64,000 nt of DNA, taken from NCBI GenBank assembly GCA_039000515.1, contig JBCFYV010000001.1, positions 51,009,894-51,073,893 of the forward strand. Reading direction: 5' to 3'. Origin of the DNA: Timema cristinae (lineage: Eukaryota; Arthropoda; Insecta; Phasmatodea; Timematidae). The notes beneath the pieces are model-generated. The model was not told the origin of the DNA, ran no database searches, and saw only the letters and a program-made list of their open reading frames with translations. The position numbers and the translations under genes were made by a program. Positions 23,428 through 33,208 of this stretch are shown here, in pieces (positions within the stretch are counted from its first letter, which is position 1; the number at the start of each line of letters is the position of its first letter).

Positions 23428-24390
23428 AGTTGGGTCGAATCCACTATTTCTCGAATCCGAATCCACATTATATTTTCGAATCTCGAATATTGAATCCAAA
23501 TCCTAGCAAATCGTTATAAATTTTAATGATTTACAAATAGACCTACATTACACAATATAGGCCTAAACTGTGAATTAAGGTTTATTTCAATCATGCTTTC
23601 AATTATAAATAAACACAACCCCCCCCCCCCCTCCTTCCAAAATACAGGTTAAAATCTATCTAAATTAAACAATCTAGACTCATATTATTGTTTAAAAATC
23701 AAATCAATCAAAATTTGAGTGTCTTTTAGTTCTTTTTAAAAGTGTTGTTATAATGGGTTAAGTTTCTAGAAAACATGTGAAATAAACAGANNNNNNNNNN
23801 NNNNNNNNNNNNNNNNNNNNNNNNNNNNNNNNNNNNNNNNNNNNNNNNNNNNNNNNNNNNNNNNNNNNNNNNNNNNNNNNNNNNNNNNNNAAAAAATAAG
23901 AGGAAAGTTTTGTAAAATTGTACAACTCTTAGTAATCTCTGATAAAAAAAATCGTAAGCTTTGGCGGGAATTCAAATTAAAGAAACCTTAAAAATTAACG
24001 TTTAGGCAATATAAAGTGACAATTTATATTACCTAAACATTAGCTATTATTAGATATATTATTTACTATTATAATATTAGTTTTTTTATATATAATATAA
24101 TTAAATATATAACTATATGTTAAATATATATACCGATATTTTATATATACCAATATTATATATATAGGATAGATATACCTATATTATGTGTATAACATAT
24201 ATTTACTTATATTATGTATATATAATATATATATCATATAATAAATATTTTAAAATATGATTGTATTTATATTATATAACTTTTTATGATAAAATGATAT
24301 ATATTATATAATTTTTAATAACATTGATAGCTTTTATTTTTTATTAAAAAATTATTAAAAATAAGCACACTTGAAACATTATGAAAAAAT
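23428..24390. other. AT-rich low-complexity region with assembly gap
   Basis: 'tcgaatccgaatcca'-type degenerate repeat, a C run near 23621, the N gap, then 24000-24370 of almost pure A/T with many tatata tracts. No gene. Confidence 0.6.
23791..23890. other. assembly gap (100 N)
   Basis: Exactly 100 unknown bases, a conventional placeholder, so the real gap size is unknown. Confidence 0.99.
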
Positions 24391-24392
24391 AT

Positions 24393-24635
24393 CCGCTTCG
24401 GTGGCCGCATGGTCTCAGGCATCACTCTCGCTATAAACTAGAATGTCGATGACAGAAAGATTTGGGTTGAGTTAGAATCCTAGTTGGGTGTACAGAGGGT
24501 GGTTTTCCACTCTCTCCACGCAAATGTGGGTACACTTACTCTAAATTTATTTTTCTTCATCTCTAACTCATTACCTTAATTAGTACATATATGTATAACC
24601 TTAACAGGTGGTAAGATGTGGTGCTAAATATATTT
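24393..24635 (+). repeat. SINE family A copy (full-length)
   Basis: Head 'cttcggtggccgcatggtct', B box 'gttgagttagaatcctagtt', body 'ggttttccactctctccacg caaatgtggg' and tail 'aacaggtggtaagatgtggt gctaa'. One of the most complete copies here. Confidence 0.8.
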
Positions 24636-25850
24636 TTGCTTATTAATTAAATCTAAAGATTTATTATATTATTTTGGTCCACTCATTATTCACAGAGTAG
24701 CTTAATTTGTTACGAAATATTTAGAAAACCAGTTAGAATTTGATGAAGCATCAAAGAAAAATAGCTCATAAGAAATTAAAAGATAAATATAAAATAACAC
24801 ATAAATAAAACAAATTAAGTTGCAGACCAATATTATCATAAAGTTAAGCTTTGAAGTAAACAAAGCAAAAGCCAGTACATCGTCAAAATGGCGGCCAAAC
24901 TTCTTTTTTCTTTCTTGTTTGTTTGGATATTAGCACCGCCATAAGACGGAACGGCTAGCGAGTACTCTTCTAGGAACGCATCGAGGTTACTCTACAAACG
25001 CAGGATGCCTATACACAGGGGCGTCGCACTATATTTTTGGGGGGAGAGGTAGGGAGGAGGAGACGGTGACTTTTCCAACCATAGGCATTTTGAAACGAGA
25101 AAAAAAAATCTCTAGTGACTAGGTGACAAGGATGTGGGGCATACAATATCCCTAAGTTAACAGGAGGGTCGGGGGTTCCTCAATCAGGAAAATTGTAGAA
25201 TTTGACGCGATGATTGGGCCTTGATTCGAGGCTTTAGGCAACGGTATTTTTAAAGTTATTAGTGATGTATTTTTAAAGTTACAAGTGTTATTTGCTTTGA
25301 CATTCACTATTATCGCATGTAGGAAAACTAACACGTTTCGACTCGTAAAAACTTAAGGCTTTTTCATATGATTCGCTTAAAACTGTACCTAACTTCTTTT
25401 ATGGCTACTAGTATCTGGTAGGCTAGTAGAAGTAACCTTTAAACTAGTAGTCAGTAACAACGGCGCTACTAGCCAACGTGATTAACTAAGCTATCTATAT
25501 AATCTACTACAAAAGGGGAACTTAATAAGAGAAGGGATTGGCAGTTGGGTAGTTTAAAGTGCGTCTGTACAAGTTTGTGCTAAATAACTTTCACAATCGA
25601 AATTAATGTGGTTTCCCCAACTCAAGATCTCAACCCTCCACAAAATTCCCAACTTTCAAGTTTTTTTTATCAACATAGGGGGGGAGATGTTTCACACCCT
25701 TTTAACCCATTCCCTCCCCCCAAGGCGACGCTCATGACGCAATAGTAAATATTAGTATTGTGAAGAGAGAATGTAAATAAAATTTACCTGTTGTTATTTT
25801 AATAAGTGAAGATTCTACTCGAATTTGACCTAGCATCTAGACTGTAGGTG
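24636..25850. other. no gene recognised
   Basis: AT-rich, with a less AT-rich middle section (24880-25740) without a convincing reading frame. Confidence 0.45.
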
Positions 25851-25854
25851 ACCT

Positions 25855-26140
25855 GGTGGTCCAGGGGCAAGGTGTCGGACTTCTGTGCTGAGGTTCGGGG
25901 TTCAATCTTCGGTCCCGGCACAGATTTATCTGATTAACAAACCCTTCCTTCACCTCTGACAGGACATCTTGTGAATGTGTGGAATGCCAGGCCTCCACCG
26001 TGGTTCGGATTCCACGTTAAACTGTAGGTCCTCCATTTCATCTCACAATCACCCTACCATTACACATTAGCGTAAGTGCGTATAACCTGAACGGGTAGTA
26101 AGATGCGGTGCTAATAATAATAATAATAATAATAATAATA
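25855..26140 (+). repeat. SINE family B copy
   Basis: Head 'tgacctggtggtccaggggc', box B 'ggggttcaatcttcggtccc', body 'ccaccgtggttcggattcca' and tail 'gaacgggtagtaagatgcgg', ending in (aat)n. Nearly the same as 58650-58935. Confidence 0.85.
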
Positions 26141-26800
26141 TAGACTGTATTTATATACGTAAAGATAAGCTAAGCTATGAAATCTTAAAATGTTCCTCCA
26201 AAGTCCAAAGTTCAGGGATTAGAAGGTTCTCCCCCTTTGACAAGAGTTGGCTCTAAGGTCACGACCCGGAGACCAAACAACAATATTCGCAGTGGAACAG
26301 CCCCAGATCTCCAAGACCGAATTTCCGTGTTTGTGCTCGTGGAAGGTTACCCTGACCTCTCTTCGTCTTTCAATGACGTTCTGTAGCTTCTGAAGCACGA
26401 ATGCCACTCAAAACACACCGGACGGTTCGTAGCCACATTGCCGTGAACATGATGCATCATTTGGAAGGTATCCGTCCCAGATTTTCTAAGTAAGACGCAG
26501 AATTTGATGTTGACTCAATGCTCAGTTTACGGTCCATAATATATTCGCAAATGCGTGCACGTTATCAGATAAACGTGTGCAACACAGCCGCTGGTCTACA
26601 CAGCATGGTACTTGTCCTACTGACAGATCAAGGTCACCAACGCACGCAGACCTAGAGTCCACGCTGTTTACATTTGACAGAATTAGTTTTGAAACCTTTT
26701 GATACCCCCTTATACTAGGGAGTATAGAGGTGACGATTTCCCGCAACTCTCCACACTGAATTTATATGAGCGAGTGAATAAGAACCTACCAATATAGCCG
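26141..26800. other. no gene recognised
   Basis: Moderate GC, open frames of 62-74 codons on the minus strand without known motifs. Composition differs from the AT-rich surroundings, so it may be an unrecognised repeat. Confidence 0.4.
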
Positions 26801-26804
26801 AGGA

Positions 26805-26990
26805 GGTTTTTTTCCACATAATTTCCATTTTTTTTACAAGCCACATTCAACATGAAACCGATGGCCAAAGGAAGTTGTGCTACGGATTTTATCGCTCAAG
26901 AAAAATTCGTCAACTTTGGTTGGATTTGAACCCACAAACATCGGGTCCTGAGGCGAATACTTTACCTCAAGACCACCGAGTTCTACAATC
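26805..26990 (-). repeat. SINE family C copy
   Basis: Complement of family C: 'ctttggttggatttgaaccc' (B box) and 'cttacctcaagaccaccgag'-type head, with 'ccaaaggaagttgtgctacg' in the body. Matches 46885-47195. Confidence 0.65.
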
Positions 26991-27171
26991 TAAAAAGAGT
27001 AAATAGTAATATCAATCTTGACAGCAACAAAATATCATGTTTGTATTTCTTACATTTCTTCCTACCAGAATCTTACTATAGGTATTGTCTTAGGTTAAGC
27101 TAGTTTGTTAGTCAAGCCCTGATGTATTTGATAGTAAGTGTGCGTTAAATATTAGAATTGAAACATGTGTA

Positions 27172-27410
27172 CAGTAGCCTCGTGGCTTCTTTGGTGCTGA
27201 CTGACATCTAACAGCTGACTTCTGACAATCAACATTTAGGTATATACCTAAATTCTGACTGTCAGAAGTTACAGCTGCTAAACACATGTTTTTGCAGATC
27301 ATAGGATTCGGCATAGGGATACATAATTTGGTCTAGTAACTTTTCAAAGCCGTCAGAAGTCAGCTGTGAGCTGTCAGTCAGCACCAAAGAAGCCATGGGG
27401 CTACTGTAAG
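27172..27410. repeat. hairpin with ~57-bp arms
   Basis: Left arm tagcctcgtggcttctttgg, tgctgactgacatctaacag, ctgacttctgac; right arm gtcagaagtcagctgtgagc, tgtcagtcagcaccaaagaa, gccatggggcta. About 90% complementary, loop about 120 bases. Confidence 0.85.
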
Positions 27411-28588
27411 TATTTAGATTGTTTAGGAAAGACCTTGGAAGGTTGGGGGGGCAACGTGCGCGTCTTTCACGATGCAGTGTCCGCTCGATAAGGTACAGTC
27501 CAAACAAGGATGTCGCTCACACACCAACATGCCAGTTACTATTGTTACAGTTACAGTTCTGCTTGTGATTTCTCTTAATTTTATCATTTTACGAGAGCAG
27601 TCATCTCATCTTAAACATGTGTCAACACCGTATCAACCTCTGAGAATTGTCTTGTAGATTGTTTTAACTTCATACCCCTAGAAACTTTATTTATTCGCAC
27701 TTAGAAACTTGTCATGTGAGTTGGTCACACTGATTTATTCACGTGCTTCGTAACGTGACGCGAAATTGAAAGTCAAGTAAAATAACATTTGTGACGGCGC
27801 ATATTGCCAAACATTATTTGTATTTAATTTTTACATTCTTTTACATGTATAAGTGATAATCTTTTGTAATTAAATCGTGTAGCTTTATTTAATTATCAGT
27901 TTCTACTTGAATTTATTCGTAAGTAGACATTTGAAAGCTATAATGGAAAAGTACATTTGATCCACAAGTGTGCTGAGTTTATAGTATACAAATTTCATTT
28001 AAATTAAATAGTAGGATAGATTATAGTTCATTTTAAAAGAAAATACGGCTCTAGTGACATGAAAGGGCTCTAACAGATCTATTGGTTAGATGGTATGTTA
28101 ATTTGTAGGCCTCTAGATTAGTAGCTATAAATATATAAACACTTTTAAATTATTTCTTATGGGCTCTAAGAAAATAACATTTAATTAGCAACTGTTATTA
28201 TGTAAATTGTTAATGAACTAAATCCCACTATTGAAGGGAAATAAACTTGTTAAATTCGGTAAAAAATAATAATTCTTGGTTAAAGAGCCATTTCTGAAAC
28301 TGAACAAAAACTAGTATAATACATAGTACTGTATTTGGGTTTGATAAGGGTATTAAATAGTCTAGTGTGTCTTTTTATAGAAAACTGTAAAAATAGCGCT
28401 AAATTAAAATACTTTAATTTCTAATATACCTAGGGCCTATTTCAAAACATTCATTTTATACACTCCAAATTGATAGTGAGAGTTGGTGCTATAAAACATT
28501 TATTTGGCTTCTTTCAAATTCTCATCATTTTTACTAGGTTACATTATCAAAACCTGCTACACTGTTATTTGTTCACAGCAATACTCAA
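27411..28588. other. upstream region, no confirmed gene
   Basis: 27430-27660 is locally CpG-richer. A frame at 27529 reads MPVTIVTVTVLLVISLNFII then LREQSSHL, which looks like a short membrane anchor but may be chance. The rest is AT-rich. Confidence 0.35.
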
Positions 28589-28993
28589 GGGCTTTATCCG
28601 AATAGTCTACCTTTGTGGTGTCGCCTTGACTCATGCCCTTGATAGCTGCATTAGCAATCACGTGACCAAATGTAGAGCTGTCCGAATAGTCGTGAACGAT
28701 ACCTATGCAGTTTTCTCGAGGTCTTGGTCACCATGTATATGAAGGCTACCAGCCGTGGGGTGTTCTCGCAGTGTCGGTTGCGGTGTTTGACTGGCAATTG
28801 TTTAAGTATTATCATTTTGTCTGCTAGAGCACTGACTTACGTTTTCTGCCATTTTAAATAAGATTGTTGCCATTCGAATAGTTTGATGAAGTGTTCGCTA
28901 TGAACAGCGTGAGAAGTGTAAAATCATCAAGAATGCATCAAGTCTAAATCTCAAGGGCCCGACTAGGGAGCTTTAGACTATTCGAATACAGCC
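28589..28993. mobile_element. MITE-like element with ~20-bp terminal inverted repeats
   Basis: Starts GGGCTTTATCCGAATAGTC and ends, inverted, GGCTGTATTCGAATAGTC. The CGAATAGT motif recurs inside at 28682 and 28876. Target duplication not clear, superfamily unassigned. Confidence 0.6.
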
Positions 28994-29146
28994 TTAGATG
29001 CCAATTATTGTTTGTGTTTCTTCCACAATTGAAATTATTATTTTTATTTGTATTTAGGCCAGTACCTTAGGTACTTGAAATTCTTTATTAACCAGGTCTG
29101 ATTAATGAATTAACGCCAACCAGGCCATACTTTAAAGGCCTTCCAG

Positions 29147-29395
29147 CTTCATTGGCTGAATGGTTTAAGGCACTACTCTTGCATTATAAGCCTATTAGAC
29201 AGCTGAAAACGGCGAGATAGGGGTTATATACCCATCGGGTGCACTGAGGGTAGTTTTTACCTAAATTGCTTTCCACTCTTCCCCATAAAATGTGGGTACA
29301 ATTCCTCTTAATTAAACCTTTCCTAAGCCCTAACACATTAGTGTAATTAGTACATCTGTATCCCGAATGGGCGGTAAGACGTGGTGCTAAAAAAA
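29147..29395 (+). repeat. SINE family A copy (full-length)
   Basis: Head 'ttggctgaatggtttaaggc', body 'acctaaattgctttccactc' and tail 'cattagtgtaattagtacat' then 'cccgaatgggcggtaagacg', ending in A-rich. Confidence 0.8.
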
Positions 29396-30755
29396 TAATT
29401 AAAATACATCCTAATAGCTACAAAAGAAATACAGAAACTAAAATCAGAACTAAGCCAAAGGTAACACTTAAAAAACTAAGGACAATAAACTTGTTCAAGA
29501 AGACCAGAGAAATGTTGAGTAAAAATGTATGACGTATACTACTCAAGCGACCCCTAAATGGACTAATCCAGTTCTGAACACAAAAAACTCTTTATTATTA
29601 TTGAGATAGGTGAAGTGCGCAAATTTCTCAAGTCCAGCTCACTTAGGTTCTACCATACAATATATTTTTCCTTTTAATTTACTATATTTAACTCTCATTT
29701 TCTGAAATGACTGATTATATTGGCGCACAAATCAAACTAAGCTAACTCTAGAACAGACACACCACTCATGCACCTAACCATTAATTCATCTTTGTATAAG
29801 AACCAATTTTACCAACAATTCATGTTTCAGCTATGTTGGCGGTTGAACTTGTGACCCATAGCTCAGTAGGCAGACACACTCAAACCGAGATAAGGTGCGA
29901 GACTACAGGAACTAAAACTATTCATTTCAATTCCCTCTTACTAACCACCATGTGCTAGATCTGAGACGATGCTGCCAAAACTAGTAAACTGATAGTTTCT
30001 GTCCTTTAAGAGCGTTCATCATAGCAGGCCCAATTCAGCTCCCGGCTCGCACTAGGTATGGGAGTAAAAGTGACGAGAAGACTGAGATTTGCCAGGAATG
30101 TTTTCACTGAATTACTCAGAAATTTTCCATGGGGACGATGGGGGACAAAGAGACAAAGATTTTTGTTAGTACCTCCAATATGTCCCTATTATGACAAAAT
30201 GAAGATTTGTGCACAGTGCTTATCTTTGAAGCCGTTCTAAACTGGTAAAAAAACGTCTATTTCAATCTTGTTTTCATCCAGATCTCATTTAATATTTCAA
30301 CAATGTTCAGTATTAGGGACTTCTATTAACTATTTATCTCCATCAATGTTTGGTCAGAAATGATCCTCGTGCAAATGTACAATTTCCTGCCAACTGCATC
30401 ACAAAGTTGATTGGCGTGTAATTCACGCTCTTAATGTTTTGTATTTGCTTGGGGGGAGAGGAAAACCACCCTCAGAATCGCCCCATCATTGGCGTTCCAG
30501 TGGATTGCTAGAACGACGCCTTGGACCCTTCGAGCCCAGAAGCGAGACAGGAGTGCTGATCCTATTATGAGTCAACATCCCCTTGCTTGTACAGACACTG
30601 TATGCTCATGAGATGAGATGTATAGTCATACATCTACCATTTCCCTCCCACAATACACTGCTTGTCAAAGTACACTCTTCTTTGGTTCTTTTCTTCTTTT
30701 TTTGTGTGTGCACTGCCTCATTGTACACCTGTTTGGGCTATCCACACATTTACAC
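29396..30755. other. no gene recognised
   Basis: AT-rich to moderate. 29850-29915 ('cccatagctcagtaggcaga') looks like a decayed tRNA-like SINE head. A 60-codon frame at 30058 has no known motif. Confidence 0.4.
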
Positions 30756-30759
30756 TAAA

Positions 30760-30910
30760 TTGGGTAGAGTTGAGGAAGGTAGAAATTAGGTGGAAATGTA
30801 TTCACATTTGTATGAAGGAAGGGAAACCATTTAGAAAAAATCACCCTCATTACACCCAACTGGTACTCTAACCTCGACAACTTGACAATTGACGTTGACT
30901 GTCTAACTTA
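30760..30910 (-). repeat. SINE family A copy (partial)
   Basis: 'gaaaccatttagaaaaaatc', 'accctcattacacccaactg' and 'gtactctaacctcgacaact' are complements of the family A body and B-box region. Confidence 0.65.
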
Positions 30911-31138
30911 TAAAGGGTATAACTTGTTATCACTTATTCAAAGAGGAGGTTCTGGTCAACCATATCATTATAATACCAGGTATTTAGGAGGTCCAACTTT
31001 TGGTGAACAACACAGCCCAACTCTGGTATTACAAACTTAATATTCATTTGGTCTTCAATAAATGCTCAAGTGTGTCTATAACAGGATGTTGGAGTCATAT
31101 AAAGACGTCCTCAGAGTGAATCAGAGCTTTAAATCACT

Positions 31139-32033
31139 TTGAGGCCAAGGTCCAATGGATAATTGTGGCTCATCAAGGTCCCAGGGGTGATTTGCTCTTC
31201 ATTTGCAACTAGATCAAGGGACAATTGTGGCTCATCAGGTCTCCCAGGGGTGATTTGCTCTCGATTTGCAACTAGATCAAGAGACAATTGTGGCTCATCA
31301 GGGCTCCCAGGGGTGATTTGCTCTCCATTTGCAACTAGATCAAGGGACAATTGTGGCTCATCAGAGCTCCCAGGGGTGATTTGCTCTCCATTTGCAACTA
31401 GATCAAGGGACAATTGTGGCTCATCAGGGCTCCCAGGGGTGATTTGCTCTCTATTTGCAACTAGATTAAGAGACAATTGTGGCTCATCAGGGCTCCCAGG
31501 GGTGATTTGCTCTCCATTTGCAACTAGATCAAGGGACAATTGTGGCTCATCAGAGCTCCCAGGGGTGATTTGCTATCCATTTGCAACTAGATCAAGAGAC
31601 AATTGTGGCTCATCAAGGTCCCAGGGGTGATTTGCTCTCCATTTGCAACTAGATCAAGGGACAATTGTGGCTCATCAAGGTCCCAGGGGTGATTTGCTCT
31701 CCATTTGCAACTAGATCAAGGGACAATTGTGGCTCATCAGGGCTCCCAGGGGTGATTTGCTCTCTATTTGCAACTAGATTAAGAGACAATTGTGGCTCAT
31801 CAGGTCTCCCAGGGGTGATTTGCTCTTCATTTGCAACTAGATCAAGAGACAATTGTGGCTCATCAGGGCTCCCAGGGGTGATTTGCTCTCCATTTGCAAC
31901 TAGATCAAGAGACAATTGTGGCTCATCAAGGTCCCAGGGGTGATTTGCTCTCCATTTGCAACTAGATTAAGAGACAATTGTGGCTCATCAGGGCTCCCAG
32001 GGGTGATTTGCTCTCCATTTGCAACTAGATTAA
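31139..32033. repeat. 63-bp minisatellite (~14 units)
   Basis: Unit: ggggtgatttgctctccatt, tgcaactagatcaagggaca, attgtggctcatcagggctc, cca. Most units are 63 bp; three are 62 bp with 'tcaaggtccc', which shifts frame. Both strands stay open: the minus strand reads DEPQLSLDLVANGEQITPGS in 21-residue steps. It is 1.1 kb upstream of the period initiator exon. Confidence 0.95.
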
Positions 32034-32035
32034 GT

Positions 32036-33115
32036 GTTGTTTGTTTTTGTGTGCTCATTGACAAAGTAGTTGTGTCTGAGACCAGTGTCTGTTGGTTTCT
32101 GGAAACTGTTCTGAGAGGGGAAGTGCCGTAAGGCGTCTGCAATGCGGTTTAGTGGCACACATTTTGTGCTGGGTTTGTGTGCTCTTTCAGTCCAGTGAAT
32201 ATTCTTCATTCAAACAGGGGAAACGAGATAGTCTCTCAGGCTTATCCTCATCTCTCATTTTCTCGACGCCTGGATTGGTGGGTATCCGGTCTAAATGTCA
32301 AATTAATTTAGTCTTTCTTGCCAGTGACAGACAGTTCAAGGTTTGAAATTTTACCCACTGTACTAAGGGTGGTTTCTCTCAAATAGTTACCCCCCCTCCT
32401 CATCCATTCAAATGCAGGAACATTTCATTTAAATTCTACCTTATTCATTCATAGCACATCATTGTAACTTGGATGAGTTATGGGAGGCAGTGAAAAAACT
32501 TCAAAACTTTTTTACTAGGAATGTGGCTTGTGACATTATGGTAATTTTCTAAAAAAAAAAGCTTGTACAGGCCTAGGTGTATTAAATTTCATAGTGATAT
32601 GTTCTTTATTTAATATCAGTTTAAAAAACCTCTTTCAATTACCATTCAAGCTCCCTTAAAATCACTTTTACATAGAGGCATCTATTGTCCAACATTTTAT
32701 ATTGGCTCTGTCATTTGCGGGGTGGTTCGACCTCGGAACATTTATCTGACATTGAGGATAAAACTTTGTTAAAGATGTTCGCCACAAAAAAAAAAAAAAA
32801 ATCTTCACCAGCCGCAACTGGCTTCAAATATTGTTTCCGAACCAACTCCTGAGAAGCGCTTAAATATTTCTAGGTTAGTCTTCCATACAGTTCAAAAGCA
32901 AGTGGAATAGTTTAAAATAAAGTTCACTATGAAGGAGGGTAGTTCCAGCCATTGATAATAACATATCCTGTATAGACCCTTAGAGATAATTCAAAACATT
33001 AGTTTATTTGGGAATGAATGGTCGTGTGGGTTTGATCTATGGTACCGAAACGTCCTCTGAGGTATTAATTGTGTTATGTTTCAAGTATACCAACTTGTGA
33101 TTTTATTGGTCGCAG
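32036..33115. other. region just upstream of period exon 1
   Basis: 32345-32480 has SINE family A remnants ('ctaagggtggtttctctcaa'). The final bases (ttttattggtcgcag) are a polypyrimidine-poor but usable acceptor. No promoter element I can support. Confidence 0.45.
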
Positions 33116-33125
33116 GTCTTGTGCC
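33116..33125 (+). other. per: 5' UTR part of period first coding exon
   Basis: Ten bases between a plausible acceptor (ttggtcgcag) and the ATG. This implies an upstream non-coding exon and promoter, which I could not place in the 33 kb before it. Confidence 0.5.
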
Positions 33126-33208
33126 ATGGAGGAAACAGACACCAGTATGACGACAAAGGTTTCTGACTCTGCATACTCCAACAGCTGTAACAGCAAGTCT
33201 CAGAGAAG
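33126..33208 (+). CDS. per: period coding exon 1 (initiator)
   Basis: Starts [17 protein letters not shown] and continues [10 protein letters not shown]; the [11 protein letters not shown] motif is the conserved start of insect PER. The ATG sits in a strong context (GCCATGG). It lies only 10 nt after an AG acceptor (cgcag, ending at 33115), so this is probably not the transcript's first exon. Donor AGAAG|gtaact. The exon ends with two bases of a split codon. Confidence 0.93.

Noticed and set aside
27740..27745. CACGTG E-box upstream of period (others at 18030, 28659 and 56943)
   Set aside because: CLK/CYC E-boxes are expected in per promoters, but this number in 64 kb is about what chance gives, and the promoter position is unknown.
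29850..29915. Possible tRNA gene
   Set aside because: Has a tRNA-like 'tagctcagtaggcaga' but no foldable cloverleaf or clear B box; best seen as a decayed SINE head.
31129..31915. Minus-strand open frames of up to 136 codons with a 21-residue repeat
   Set aside because: They come from the 63-bp minisatellite, are open on both strands, begin and end within the array and are broken by 62-bp units; no sign of a real protein gene.
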